From: JASHPR01 sp963842355
GTDB lineage: Bacteria; Actinomycetota; Actinomycetes; Streptosporangiales; Streptosporangiaceae
Direction: 5' to 3'
Assembly: GCA_963842355.1 (NCBI GenBank)
Contig: CAWJGC010000005.1
Span: forward strand, 41,134 to 105,133
DNA: 64,000 nucleotides
Shown piece after piece: positions 33,246-47,519 of the stretch. Position numbers and translations under genes: made by a program. The first letter of the stretch is position 1, and the number at the start of each line of letters is the position of its first letter. The notes below the pieces were generated by a model. It was not told the DNA's origin. It did not search any database and worked only from the letters and a program-made list of their open reading frames with translations.

Positions 33246-34172
33246 TCAGCGGTCCCGGAGGACGGCGTTGATGGCGCTGGCGGTGGAGGCGGCCGGCGCC
33301 GCCTCCAGGCACAGGCGCTCCATCACGGCCATGTAGTGGTCGACGGTCTCGCGCTTGTCCAGGTACAGGGCGCTGGTGAGCTGTTCCAGGTAAACCACGT
33401 CGGGCAGGTCGGCCTCGGCGAAGCGCAGGATGCTGAACGGCCCCCCGGCCGCGGCGTGGGCCCCGGCCCGGAACGGGACGACCTGAATGGTCACGTTCGG
33501 GCGGTCGGCGGCCTCCAGGAGGTGCTGAAGCTGGCGGCGCATGACGCCAGGGCGGCCGGCCGGGCGGCGCAGGACGGCCTCGTCCAGCACGGCCCACAGG
33601 TGTACCGGACGAGGCTCGGCGAGCAGGGCCTGGCGGGCCATCCGCAGCCGGACCCGGCGTTCGATCTCCTCGGCCGGCGCGCCGTGGTGGCCGAGGAGCG
33701 TGACCGCGCGCGCGTAATCCTCGGTCTGCAGCAGGCCGGGAACGAACTGGATCTCATAGGCGCGGATGCTGGTCGCGGCCTCCTCCAGCCCGACGTAGGC
33801 CTCGAACCAGGACGGCAGCACGTCGGAGTAGTCGTGCCACCAGCCCCGGGCGTTGGCGCTGCGAGCCAGTTCCCGCAGGGTGTTGCGCTGCTGCTCGTCG
33901 GTCACCCCGTAGAACGTCAGCAGGTCCGCGATGTCACGGTCCTTGAAGCCGACCCGGCCGGTTTCCAGGCGGCTGACCTTCGAGCCGGAGGCCCGGATCA
34001 CCTCCCCGGCCTCGTCCAGGGTGATCCGCCGCGCCTCGCGCAGCCGCCGCAACTGGGCTCCCAGGAGTATCCGGAGCGCCGTCGGCCCGCCGATCCCCGG
34101 CGCGGCTATGCCGCGGGCGCCGGGACTTGATGCGCGGGCTCCAGGACTACCATCGGGCTGACCCATGATCAC
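33246..34172 (-). CDS. Scr1-type (DUF5753) helix-turn-helix regulator
   Basis: A 308-residue protein with an N-terminal XRE helix-turn-helix (RILLGAQLRRLREARRITLD, then IRASGSKVSRLETGRVGFKD) and the DUF5753 sensor domain (YEIQFVPGLLQTEDYARAV; the C-terminal VVYLEQLTSALYLDKRE). This is the Scr1 antitoxin-like regulator common in filamentous actinobacteria. Its usual partner, a small DUF397 protein, is missing here. GTG 34172 has AAGGG about 6 nt upstream; ATG 34166 is the alternative. It ends 9 bp from the convergent NTPase gene. Confidence 0.9.
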   Translation of the reverse strand: MIMGQPDGSPGARASSPGARGIAAPGIGGPTALRILLGAQLRRLREARRITLDEAGEVIRASGSKVSRLETGRVGFKDRDIADLLTFYGVTDEQQRNTLRELARSANARGWWHDYSDVLPSWFEAYVGLEEAATSIRAYEIQFVPGLLQTEDYARAVTLLGHHGAPAEEIERRVRLRMARQALLAEPRPVHLWAVLDEAVLRRPAGRPGVMRRQLQHLLEAADRPNVTIQVVPFRAGAHAAAGGPFSILRFAEADLPDVVYLEQLTSALYLDKRETVDHYMAVMERLCLEAAPAASTASAINAVLRDR

Positions 34173-34298
34173 GTGCGCCCTTCACCGGTCATCAGACCAC
34201 CGCAGTCTCCCACGCCGCCGGGGATTGTGCCAACGATTGCGGGCGGTGTTGCCCGGAGCTGTCCCGGATTGCGGTGACCGCCCCCGGATGGGGCCCGG

Positions 34299-35078
34299 CT
34301 ACGGGCCCACCGGCACCGGGGTCCAGGCGCCCGGGTCGCCCGGCCGGCCGGTGAAGTCGTAGCGCAGCCCGGCGCCCAGCGCGACCAGCGATATCGACGT
34401 CGTCCCCCAGATCCGCCCGGCGCCCAGGTCGCGCCGCACGATCAGCGCCCGCGGGTCGGACGGGTCGAGATCGTCGCCGTTCATCAGCGGCAGCCACGAT
34501 CCCCAGGCCTGCTCCGGCCGGGGGCCGGGCCGCGGGTCCGGGCGCGCCGCCGCGTCGAGCCGCGGCCGGAAGTGGGCGACACGAGCCAGTTCGTGCTCCC
34601 GTCCCTGCGCGGCGGTCCCCGGGTCACCGCCGGCGCGCAGATCGGTGTCCAGGCCGCTGTTCACCACCACGTGCAAGCCGGGCGCCAGATCCCGTTCGGT
34701 GAGCCGCTCGCCGTCCCAGCTCCACAGCGTGGCCGTTCCCGGCTCCGCGCTCAGCAGGTGGAACGGATCGAAGTCCGCCAGCCGGGCGTGCTCCAGCTTG
34801 CCCTCGGCCGCGGCCTGGAGCGGCAGCACGCCCCGGGTGCGCCGGGCCTGCTCGGGCGCCATCGCGCCGCGGCCGTTGAGCACGCAGGCGACCCGCCGCG
34901 CCTCGGGGGCCAGCGCCAGCCACGTCCCGCCGGCCAGCCGGTCCCGGCCCCCGATCAGCCCGGGATACTCCGGCCAGTGCCGCCCCGGGGGATCCCAGGC
35001 CCGGTCGATGAGCTCGTCGCGGATTCCGGCCAGCAGCGTCGGCGCACCCGGTTGGATGCTGAGGATCGCCGTGCACAT
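34299..35078 (-). CDS. TANGO2/NRDE-family protein
   Basis: A 259-residue protein of the NRDE (TANGO2) superfamily, beginning MCTAILSIQPGAPTLLAGIRDE with the near-invariant Cys2 and containing LAGGTWLALAPEARRVACVLNGRG, the family core. The Cys exposed after Met removal is reminiscent of Ntn hydrolases. Bacterial members have no proven reaction, although TANGO2 relatives are linked to heme or acyl-CoA handling. It stands alone, divergent from the MBL-fold gene 113 bp away. Confidence 0.85.
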   Translation of the reverse strand: MCTAILSIQPGAPTLLAGIRDELIDRAWDPPGRHWPEYPGLIGGRDRLAGGTWLALAPEARRVACVLNGRGAMAPEQARRTRGVLPLQAAAEGKLEHARLADFDPFHLLSAEPGTATLWSWDGERLTERDLAPGLHVVVNSGLDTDLRAGGDPGTAAQGREHELARVAHFRPRLDAAARPDPRPGPRPEQAWGSWLPLMNGDDLDPSDPRALIVRRDLGAGRIWGTTSISLVALGAGLRYDFTGRPGDPGAWTPVPVGP

Positions 35079-35191
35079 GTCCCTATTGGAGCAGAGCCCC
35101 GCGGCGCGCCGCGGGATGGACCCGCAGTGGCGATGCTGCGACGATGGGGCTCCCGGGGCTCTCCGTTCTGGCCAGAAGAAAGGGGTCGCCG

Positions 35192-35854
35192 ATGTCGCTG
35201 GAGGTCAAGCGGTTGCACCTGGCGCGGCTGCGCGGCCCGGACGGCCGCGAGTGGCCGGTGCACGGCTTCGTGGTCACCCATCCCGGCGGCGCGGTGCTGG
35301 TCGACACCGGCGTGGGCGGGCCTGACCAGCTCCTGAGCGACTGGCGCGTGGTCAACCGCTCGGCCGCTGAGGCGCTCGCCGACCTGGACCTGGCCCCGGG
35401 CGACATCGGGCTGGTGATCAACACCCACCTGCACTTCGACCACTGCGGCCAGAACGCCGTCTTCTCCCACGCCCCGTTCTACGTCCAGCGCGCGGAGGTG
35501 AGCCGGGCCCAGCGCGAGTCACGCGAGCTGTACGACTGGTTCGACTTCATGAACGCGCGGTTCGAACTGCTCGACGGGGACACCGAGGTGCTGCCGGGAC
35601 TGACCGTGATCACGACGCCCGGGCACACCGTGGGCCACCAGTCGGTGGTCGTTCAGGCCGCCGGCGGGACGTCCCACGTGCTGATCGGGGACGCCGCCTA
35701 CACCCCGCGCCAGTACCAGGGTCCGGCCGACGACGAGCTGCCGCCGGGCCAGGCGAGCGACCCGGTGGCCTGGCGGGACTCGCTGCGCCGGGTCCGCGCC
35801 ACGGGCGCGGCGCAGGTGCACTTCTGCCACCACACCGGCGTGGTTCACGCCTGA
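35192..35854 (+). CDS. MBL-fold metallohydrolase (lactonase-like)
   Basis: A 220-residue metallo-beta-lactamase-fold protein. The zinc motif is INTHLHFDHCGQN (HxHxDH), followed by a third His in TTPGHTVGHQSVVV, an Asp in LIGDAAYTPRQY and the C-terminal His in FCHHTG. Length and motif spacing resemble the AHL lactonase/AttM subgroup, but substrate assignment is not possible. ATG 35192 follows AAAGGGG. Immediately convergent with a methyltransferase gene 15 bp away. Confidence 0.85.
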   Translation: MSLEVKRLHLARLRGPDGREWPVHGFVVTHPGGAVLVDTGVGGPDQLLSDWRVVNRSAAEALADLDLAPGDIGLVINTHLHFDHCGQNAVFSHAPFYVQRAEVSRAQRESRELYDWFDFMNARFELLDGDTEVLPGLTVITTPGHTVGHQSVVVQAAGGTSHVLIGDAAYTPRQYQGPADDELPPGQASDPVAWRDSLRRVRATGAAQVHFCHHTGVVHA

Positions 35855-35869
35855 CGCCGGCCGCCGACG

Positions 35870-36532
35870 TCAGCTGCGCGCGGCCTTACCGGGATGCGGG
35901 ACGTCCCGGGTGGCGGGGGCCGACAGCGCGGTCAGGTCGGCCAGGACCCCGTCGATGTCCTCCGCCGCCAGGTAGGCCAGCAGGCCCTCGGCGATCCAGG
36001 CGGTGGGCTGCTCGGGACGCAGGCCCGCCGCCAGCAGCGCCGCCGGCCAGTCGCCGGTGAGGTCGCACGCGACCGCGGTCCGCTCGCAGCCCGTCGCCGC
36101 GGCCTGCGCCGCGAGCACCGCAGCCTTGCGTTCGAGCATGTCGGCGGTGTCGAGCTCGAAGTACCGGACCCCCGGCGGCCAGGACAGCCGGAACGCCCGG
36201 GCGTCGAGCCCGGCGCGGAGCAGGACGACCTGGCGGCAGCCGCCGCGGGCCGCGGAGGTGAGCAGCTCGTCGAAGAACACCGTGCGGGCCACGACCCAGA
36301 CGCTCAGGGCCGCCGCCCGGCGGTCTCCCGGCCGTCGCGGCGAGGACCATCCCGCGGCGGCCACGAAGGCGGCGGCGAGCGGGTCGGCGAACAGCCGGTC
36401 GGGCCGCGCCGTCTCCTTCGCCCGGATGGCCGCCGGGCCCAGCCCGCTCCCGCCGACCCCGGCAGGCGCGCGGGCCCGGGACTGAGTGCCCGCCGACTCG
36501 TCGATCCGGCGGTCCGCCGCGTTCCCGGTCAT
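35870..36532 (-). CDS. SAM-dependent methyltransferase, LCMT/TIGR00027 type
   Basis: A 220-residue protein of the leucine-carboxyl-methyltransferase-like family (the S-adenosylmethionine-dependent family common in mycobacteria and streptomycetes). ETARPDRLFADPLAAAFVAA is its N-terminal hallmark; QVVLLRAGLDARAFRLSWPP is motif I and WIAEGLLAYLAAEDIDGVL the conserved C-terminal block. The ATG at 36532 overlaps the stop of the upstream membrane-protein gene (ATGA). It is somewhat shorter than typical members (~280 residues): the end after TALSAPATRDVPHPGKAARS lacks the usual final third, so the gene may be C-terminally truncated. Confidence 0.82.
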   Translation of the reverse strand: MTGNAADRRIDESAGTQSRARAPAGVGGSGLGPAAIRAKETARPDRLFADPLAAAFVAAAGWSSPRRPGDRRAAALSVWVVARTVFFDELLTSAARGGCRQVVLLRAGLDARAFRLSWPPGVRYFELDTADMLERKAAVLAAQAAATGCERTAVACDLTGDWPAALLAAGLRPEQPTAWIAEGLLAYLAAEDIDGVLADLTALSAPATRDVPHPGKAARS

Positions 36533-37884
36533 GGCGCGGCCGGCGCGGGGGGCGCGGCCGGCGCGGGGGACGGGGCGTCGCGCCGCGGGACGCGCGCGAG
36601 GAACAGGGTTACGGCCAGCCCGGCGACCATCGGCGCCCACCAGGCCCACGGGCCCCGCCAGGTGACCTGCGAGACGAACGTGAGCGTCGACGTGACGACA
36701 CCGGTCGCGATCAGGTACGGCCAGCCTCTCGCCGCGGCGATGAGGGCCACCGCCAGCACGGGCCAGATGTAGTACGCGACCATCACCGGCTCGAACACCG
36801 AACGCAGCGCGAGGGCCAGCGCGACCCACCACACCACGTCCCACAGGATCTCCCGGCTCCACGGGGCGGCCTGCCGTGCCGCGCGCCATCGGCGCCCGGC
36901 GGCGAGCGCGCACGCGCACGCCACGAGGATGGCCACGATCCGGGCGGGCCCGGCCGCGACCGCCCCGCCGCTCAGGTGCGGGGCCAGGGCGTTCCACGGC
37001 GTGGGGTGGTCGACGCCCGGCCAGTTGGGCTGGCGGGTCACCGCGCGCATGGTGACGGTCCAGTTCGCCGCCGCCGCGGCGGCCAGCAGCAGCGCACCCG
37101 GAGCGGCGGCCCGGGCCAGGTAGCCGGCCAGCCGCCGGGGCTCGATGGCCATCGCGATGACCGGCAGGGCGAGCAGCACCAGCGGCTGCACGGCCACCGC
37201 CGCCCCGGTCAGCCAGGCCGAACGCCAGGGCCGCCCGCCGGACAGCGCCAGGACGGCATACAGCAGCAGCCCCACCGCCACGGCATCCTCGGGATGTCCC
37301 CACAGCACCGAGACGCTCCACAGCGTCACCGCGCCCGCGGCGGCCAGCACGGCGCGCTTCAGCCGGCCCAGGCCCAGGCGCTCGGCGATCGCGTCGGCGG
37401 CGAACAGCACCACGGCCGACACGGCGATCTGGTAGGGCCCGGCGACCAGCCACACGTGCGGCTGGGCGTTATGCGCGCCCGGCGCCCGGAGCGAGAGCCC
37501 GGCCGCGTCGATGACGAGCGCGACCGGGACCAGGATCACGGCCGCGCCCGGCAGGCTGACCAGGCCGGTGGGCGAGGTGTACAGGCCGCCGAGGTCCAGG
37601 TGCGCGAGCCGCTGGGCCGCGACCAGCGTGCCCCACAGGTCGTCAGGAAGCTGCCAGGCCGTCTTCCCGGCGAGCGCGGGCCCCGACCAGGTGGTGACGA
37701 CCATCCCGATCACGATCAGGCAGACCGTGGCGAGCAGCGGGAACAGCCGCCTGATCGGCCACGGCGCGGGCGGGTGCGCCGGCACGCCGTCGTCGGCGAC
37801 GCCGGTCACCGCCGGGGAGCCGGTCGCGGCGTCCCGCTGCCCACCCTCGGACGGCGTTCTGGCCGCCGGGCGCGAGGATGTCAC
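36529..37884 (-). CDS. Polytopic membrane protein (GT87-like)
   Basis: A 451-residue membrane protein with about ten hydrophobic helices, e.g. LFPLLATVCLIVIGMVVTTW and AVLAAAGAVTLWSVSVLWGH. The short loop SVLWGHPEDAVAVGLLLYA resembles the region after the catalytic Asp in GT-C/GT87 mannosyltransferases, but an unambiguous Asp motif near the first loop (LPDDLWGTLVAAQRL) is only suggestive. The N-terminus and C-terminus are Pro/Ala-rich. It precedes the methyltransferase gene with a 4-bp overlap, so the two are cotranslated. Function unknown. Confidence 0.65.
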   Translation of the reverse strand: MTSSRPAARTPSEGGQRDAATGSPAVTGVADDGVPAHPPAPWPIRRLFPLLATVCLIVIGMVVTTWSGPALAGKTAWQLPDDLWGTLVAAQRLAHLDLGGLYTSPTGLVSLPGAAVILVPVALVIDAAGLSLRAPGAHNAQPHVWLVAGPYQIAVSAVVLFAADAIAERLGLGRLKRAVLAAAGAVTLWSVSVLWGHPEDAVAVGLLLYAVLALSGGRPWRSAWLTGAAVAVQPLVLLALPVIAMAIEPRRLAGYLARAAAPGALLLAAAAAANWTVTMRAVTRQPNWPGVDHPTPWNALAPHLSGGAVAAGPARIVAILVACACALAAGRRWRAARQAAPWSREILWDVVWWVALALALRSVFEPVMVAYYIWPVLAVALIAAARGWPYLIATGVVTSTLTFVSQVTWRGPWAWWAPMVAGLAVTLFLARVPRRDAPSPAPAAPPAPAAP

Positions 37885-38052
37885 CGTCGGGCCCCCCTCA
37901 CGCGTTCGCCGCGACGCTCACGGCCCCAGTCAACACTATGAGCGCGATCAGCAGCCAGGTCGAGCCCGGTATCGTGGGCTGCCCTTAGCGCGTTGCCCCG
38001 GCCGCACCGTGACCTTCCCGGTGCCGGGCGGGGCCGGTACGCTCTGGGGCTT

Positions 38053-38745
38053 GTGACCGAAGCCGAGGATCGGGGGGCGGGGCCTGCCACGTTCCGGCAG
38101 CGGCGGTTCGAGCCGCCGCCCGGGGCGGTGGACCTGGTGCTGGTACGGCACGGCGAATCGGAAGCGTACGTCGAGGGCAGGCTGTTCCCGTTGCTGGACG
38201 GGCACGGCGATCCGCCGCTGTCGGAACGGGGCCTGAAGCAGGCTCGCCGGGTCGGCGCCCGGCTGGCCGCGGCGGGCATCGACGCGATCTACGTGAGCAC
38301 CTTGTGCCGCACCGCGCAGACCGCGGCCCCGCTGGCGGAGCAACTCGGGCTGGACGTCCGGGTGGAGGCGGGGCTGCGGGAGGTGCACCTGGGCGACTGG
38401 GAGGGCGGCGTCTACCGCAAGATGGTGGCGAGCAACCACCCGCTCAGCCAGCGGGTGTTCACCGAGGAGCGCTGGGATGTGATTCCCGGCGCCGAGCCCG
38501 CTGCCCGGTTCGCCGGCCGGGTCCGGGCGGCGGTCGAACGGCTCGCGGCCGGGCACCCGGGTCAGCGCGTCACGGTCTTCACGCACGGGGGCGTGATCGG
38601 TCAGGTGCTCGCGCTGGCCAGCGGATCCCGCCCGTTCGCCTTCATCGGCGCGGACAACGCCTCGATCTCCCGGCTCGTGATCGCCGGCGACCGCTGGGTC
38701 GTGCGCGGCTTCAACGACACCGCGCACCTCGACGACCCTGCGTAG
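38053..38745 (+). CDS. Histidine phosphatase (phosphoglycerate mutase) family protein
   Basis: A 230-residue branch-1 histidine phosphatase: VDLVLVRHGESEAYVEGRLF (catalytic His in RHG), STLCRTAQTAAPLAEQLGL (Arg), EVHLGDWEGG (Glu) and VTVFTHGGVIGQVLAL (second His). The GTG at 38053 is the first plausible start. The ~30 residues ahead of the motif, FRQRRFEPPPGAVD, are typical of actinobacterial members. The substrate cannot be deduced. No clear operon partner: the neighbour on either side is on the minus strand. Confidence 0.9.
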   Translation: MTEAEDRGAGPATFRQRRFEPPPGAVDLVLVRHGESEAYVEGRLFPLLDGHGDPPLSERGLKQARRVGARLAAAGIDAIYVSTLCRTAQTAAPLAEQLGLDVRVEAGLREVHLGDWEGGVYRKMVASNHPLSQRVFTEERWDVIPGAEPAARFAGRVRAAVERLAAGHPGQRVTVFTHGGVIGQVLALASGSRPFAFIGADNASISRLVIAGDRWVVRGFNDTAHLDDPA

Positions 38746-38759
38746 CCGGCGCCGGATTC

Positions 38760-38912
38760 TCAGGTTGCCGTCGCGGGCGGGGCGGATCCGGGCCCGGGCA
38801 GGACATCGATATCGCCGGCGTGCATGGGCTGATGACACTGCGAGCAGGACAGGTCGACGTGGCTGATCTGGCCGCTCACGCTGTTGGACGTGGTCGTCGC
38901 CCCTGGCGTCAC
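38760..38912 (-). CDS. Possible small CxxC protein or gene remnant
   Basis: A 50-codon frame with GGAGG just 3 nt before GTG 38912. The product contains HVDLSCSQCHQPMHAGDIDV, a CxxC-HxPM pattern like the C-terminal zinc-like tail of some winged-helix regulators, followed by LPGPGSAP. It may be a real small protein or the last piece of a decayed regulator. No homologue is recalled with confidence. Confidence 0.35.
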   Translation of the reverse strand: MTPGATTTSNSVSGQISHVDLSCSQCHQPMHAGDIDVLPGPGSAPPATAT

Positions 38913-38964
38913 CCACCTCCGGTTCTCCGTGACCCGGTGACATCACCGGCGGGCCGGCTATCCG

Positions 38965-39792
38965 TCACGCGTAGCTGTGGGCCTGATCCGGGTAGCGCCG
39001 GTCGGCCACCTCGGCGGCGTACCGGCGTGCGGCGTCGAGCAGCCCGCCGCGGGTGTCGGCGTAGCGCTTGACGAACCGCGGGAGCCTGCCGGAGGTGAGG
39101 CCCGCCATGTCCTGCCACACCATGATCTGGGCATCGCAGTCCGGGCCCGCCCCGATGCCGACCGTGGGTATCCGCAGCGCCTCGGAGACCTGTCCGCCGA
39201 GGGCGGCCGGCACCGACTCCAGCACCACCGCGAACGCCCCCGCGGCCTCCAGGGCCAGCGCGTCGGCGAGCAGTTCGGCGCCCGCGTCGCCGCGGCCCTG
39301 CACGCGCCGGACCCCGCCGAGCACGTTGACGCTCTGCGGGGTCAGGCCCAGGTGGCCCATCACCGGGATGCCGGCCCCGACCATGGCCTCGACCTGCGGC
39401 AGGACCCGCCGGCCGCCTTCGAGCTTGACCGCCTGCGCGCCGCCTTCCTTCAGGTGCCGCACGGCGTTGGCCAGCGCCACCGCCGGGCCGGCCTGGTAGC
39501 TGCCGAACGGCAGGTCGGCGACCACCAGGGCCGTCCGTGTCCCGCGCACGACGGCCTGAACCATCGGGATCAGCTGGTCCATCGTCACCGGCACCGTGTC
39601 CGGGTAGCCGAGGACCATCTCGGCGCTGGTGTCGCCGACGAGCAGGGCCCGGACTCCGGCCTGCTCGAATACGCCGGCGGTGAGGGTGTCGTAGCTGGTG
39701 AGCATGGACCACCGCTCGCCCCGGTCCGTCGCGGCCTGCAGGTCGCGGATCGTGATCCGCCGGTCCTCAGGCCACGCCGTCTCAGCGGACAT
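38965..39792 (-). CDS. panB: 3-methyl-2-oxobutanoate hydroxymethyltransferase (PanB)
   Basis: A 275-residue PanB, making ketopantoate from alpha-ketoisovalerate and methylenetetrahydrofolate, the first committed step to pantothenate and CoA. Motifs: MLTSYDTLTAGVFEQAGVRA and LLVGDTSAEMVLGYPDTVPV (metal Asp), ADLPFGSYQAGPAVALANAV, AVKLEGGRRVLPQVEAMV, and PVMGHLGLTPQSVNVLGGVR. Start ATG 39792 has GGGAAG 6 nt upstream; an in-frame upstream GTG/ATG extension is less likely. The gene stands alone; panC/panD are not adjacent. Confidence 0.95.
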   Translation of the reverse strand: MSAETAWPEDRRITIRDLQAATDRGERWSMLTSYDTLTAGVFEQAGVRALLVGDTSAEMVLGYPDTVPVTMDQLIPMVQAVVRGTRTALVVADLPFGSYQAGPAVALANAVRHLKEGGAQAVKLEGGRRVLPQVEAMVGAGIPVMGHLGLTPQSVNVLGGVRRVQGRGDAGAELLADALALEAAGAFAVVLESVPAALGGQVSEALRIPTVGIGAGPDCDAQIMVWQDMAGLTSGRLPRFVKRYADTRGGLLDAARRYAAEVADRRYPDQAHSYA

Positions 39793-39919
39793 GGCTGCTT
39801 CCCTTCTGGTCGCCACCGCGGTCGGGTTGGCGCCACCTCCGATCCTCCCCCGTGTGGGTTCAGCCGGGAAGGGCCGGCGCGCGGATCGGTCATCGACGAG
39901 GGCGCAGTACGGTCAGGGC

Positions 39920-40612
39920 GTGGACCCTGGCCGTTACCTGGAGCACCTGCGGCGCGAACTCGGCGCGTTCGAAGCGTGCCTGGCCGGGGACCTGTCGGCC
40001 CGGGTCGAGCACTGCGGCGACTGGACGCTGTATGACCTGGCCGACCATCTCGGCGGGGGCAACCTGTGGGCGGCCGCGGGCGTGACCGAGCAGCGGGGCG
40101 ACTACGAGGCGCCCGCCGGGCCGCGCGACCCGGGCGCCCTGGCCCGGTGGTTCGGCGATACCGGCGGCGTCCTCCTGGCGGCACTGGACACCGATCCGTC
40201 CGCCCCCGCGTGGACGATTGCGCCGCCGCCGACGGTGGGCTTCTGGCAGCGGCGCAGGTGCCTGGAGACCCTGATCCACCGGTGGGATGCCGAGCACGCG
40301 CTCGGCGTATCCGGCCGGCTGGACCCGGCCCTGGCCAGCGACGGAATCGCCGAGGTCATCGACACCATGACCCCGCGCCAGGTCCGGCTCGGCCGCGCCA
40401 GCGCGCTGCGGCACGCGGTCCGCCTCACCGCGGGCGACACCGGATCATCCTGGGTTCTGGGCCCCGGCGACGCGGTGGCCACGATCCGGGCCACGGCCGC
40501 CGAGCTTCTGCTCCTGCTGTGGGGCAGGCTGCCCGCCGAAGACCAGGCGATCACCTGGGAGGGTGACCGGGAGACGGCCCTGGCCACGCTGGGCCGGCCG
40601 CTGGTCCCCTGA
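39920..40612 (+). CDS. Mycothiol-dependent (maleylpyruvate isomerase-fold) enzyme
   Basis: A 230-residue DinB/MDMPI-fold protein typical of actinobacteria. The N-terminal half has LSARVEHCGDWTLYDLADHL with the first metal His at DHLGGGN; the second metal-binding motif is ETLIHRWDAEHALG (HxxxD/H). A C-terminal MDMPI_C-like domain follows. Such proteins use mycothiol for conjugation or isomerisation; substrates are mostly unknown. GTG 39920 was chosen because the preceding frame is low complexity. Divergent from panB with ~127 bp in between. Confidence 0.82.
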   Translation: MDPGRYLEHLRRELGAFEACLAGDLSARVEHCGDWTLYDLADHLGGGNLWAAAGVTEQRGDYEAPAGPRDPGALARWFGDTGGVLLAALDTDPSAPAWTIAPPPTVGFWQRRRCLETLIHRWDAEHALGVSGRLDPALASDGIAEVIDTMTPRQVRLGRASALRHAVRLTAGDTGSSWVLGPGDAVATIRATAAELLLLLWGRLPAEDQAITWEGDRETALATLGRPLVP

Positions 40613-40739
40613 CGGACCGCGCGCCTGTCAGGGCTGGCTATAGCAGAAGCGGCACCGGATTCCGGCCCAGTTGCGGACCAAAGCCTCTGTCGTGACCGGC
40701 CACCTCGGAGAGTAAGCCTGTTCCAGGGAGGTGAAACCT

Positions 40740-40970
40740 ATGTTCACAGCTGATTCGGCCCTGGAGCATACCTGCGCCATCATCCGTGAGCAGGCCGACC
40801 GCGGCGACATCACCGCCGTCGAACGCGATCTCCTGATCGACGGGGCCATCCTGCTCGCGGCCAACCTGGAGACGCTCATCCAGGATGCCCATGCGGACAG
40901 GCCGCCGGCCTGGCCGGATGCCAGCCAGCGCCCCGCCCGGCGCGTCCTGGCGGCCAGCGGGGCCAGGTGA
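40740..40970 (+). CDS. Small hypothetical protein upstream of the ACC-like gene
   Basis: A 76-residue protein starting at ATG 40740 with a strong GGGAGG 8 nt before it. Its sequence is a helical, acidic N-terminal half (LEHTCAIIREQADRGDITAV then ERDLLIDGAILLAANLETLI) and a basic tail. It is not a recognised domain. Because it lies 157 bp before the 5.4-kb ACC-like gene on the same strand, it may share that transcript. Good ribosome site and clean boundaries argue that it is real. Confidence 0.55.
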   Translation: MFTADSALEHTCAIIREQADRGDITAVERDLLIDGAILLAANLETLIQDAHADRPPAWPDASQRPARRVLAASGAR

Positions 40971-41127
40971 GCACTGCAGGACTGCGTGGGTATGACAACG
41001 AACGCGGCCGCGGGCGTGGTGGGGGTGCTGCCTGACTGGCGCGCACGCCGACGGCCGTGGATGATCTGCGGCGCCGGACATGACGCTGTACGCGGGTGAC
41101 GCGCCATCCGCGACCTGAGGAGCCAAC

Positions 41128-46520
<5,393 letters not shown>

Positions 46521-46524
<4 letters not shown>

Positions 46525-47519
46525 CGCAATGGGATGACCGTCCGATCCGCTGGGGAATCCTCGCTACGGGCGGGATCGCCCATGCCTTCGCGCGTGATCT
46601 CGCGCTGCAGCCCGACGGTGAGGTTGTCGCGGTGGGGTCACGATCCCGGGCTTCGGCGGACGCGTTCGGGGACGAATTCGACGTGCCGCACCGGCACGCC
46701 AGCTACCGGGCTCTCGTCGACGATCCGGATGTCGATGTCGTCTACGTGTCAACGCCGCATCCCGGCCATCACGATGCCGCCCTGCTTGCGATAAACGCGG
46801 GCAAGGCCGTGCTCGTCGAGAAGCCGTTCGCGATGGACGCCGGCCAGGCGCGCGAGATGATCGACGCCGCGCGCGACCGGGGAACCTTCCTCATGGAGGC
46901 GATGTGGACGCGCTTCCTGCCGCACATCGCCCGGGTGCGTGAGATCCTCGCGGCCGGAACGCTCGGCGATGTCGTGTACCTGACCGCCGAGCACGGGCAG
47001 TGGTTCGCCCATGATCCGCAGTTCCGGCTGTTCGCGCCGGAACTGGGCGGCGGAGCCTTGCTGGACCTCGGCATATACCCCGTCTCGTTCGCGAGCCTGG
47101 TGCTCGGCACCCCGACGAGGATCACGGCCGTCAGCGATCCGGCGTTCACCGGCGTCGACGCCACGACGTCGATGATCTTCCAGCACGGCGGCGGCGCCCA
47201 CGCGGTGCTGACCACGACCTTGCTGGCCGCTTCGGGCAACCCCGCCGCGATCTACGGCACCGAGGCGAGGATAGAGATCGACGGCTGGTTCTACACGCCG
47301 ACCACGTTCCGCGTGATCGCACGGGACGGCGCCGAACTGGAGCGCTTTGCGGAGCCGTACGAAGGGCACGGGCTGCGCGGCCAGGCCGCCGAGGTAGGCC
47401 GCTGTCTGCGCGCGGGGCTGCTGGAGAGCCCGCTGCTGCCGCTGGATGAGACGTACACGATCATGCAGACCATGGACGAGGTCCGCCGGCAGATCGGCTT
47501 GTCGTACCCGCCGGCCTGA
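46521..47519 (+). CDS. Gfo/Idh/MocA-family NAD(P)-dependent oxidoreductase
   Basis: A 332-residue dehydrogenase. The Rossmann fold starts IRWGILATGGIAHAFARDLAL (GxGxxx variant ATGGIA), followed by VYVSTPHPGHHDAALLAINA and the catalytic-lysine region GKAVLVEKPFAMDAGQAREM (EKP). The substrate-binding C-terminal domain has MEAMWTRFLPHIARVREIL and GGGALLDLGIYPVSFASLVL, as in dihydrodiol/xylose dehydrogenase-like members. It starts within the last codons of the ACC-like gene, so the two are cotranslated; why is unclear. Tail-to-tail with hsaB, no gap. Confidence 0.9.
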
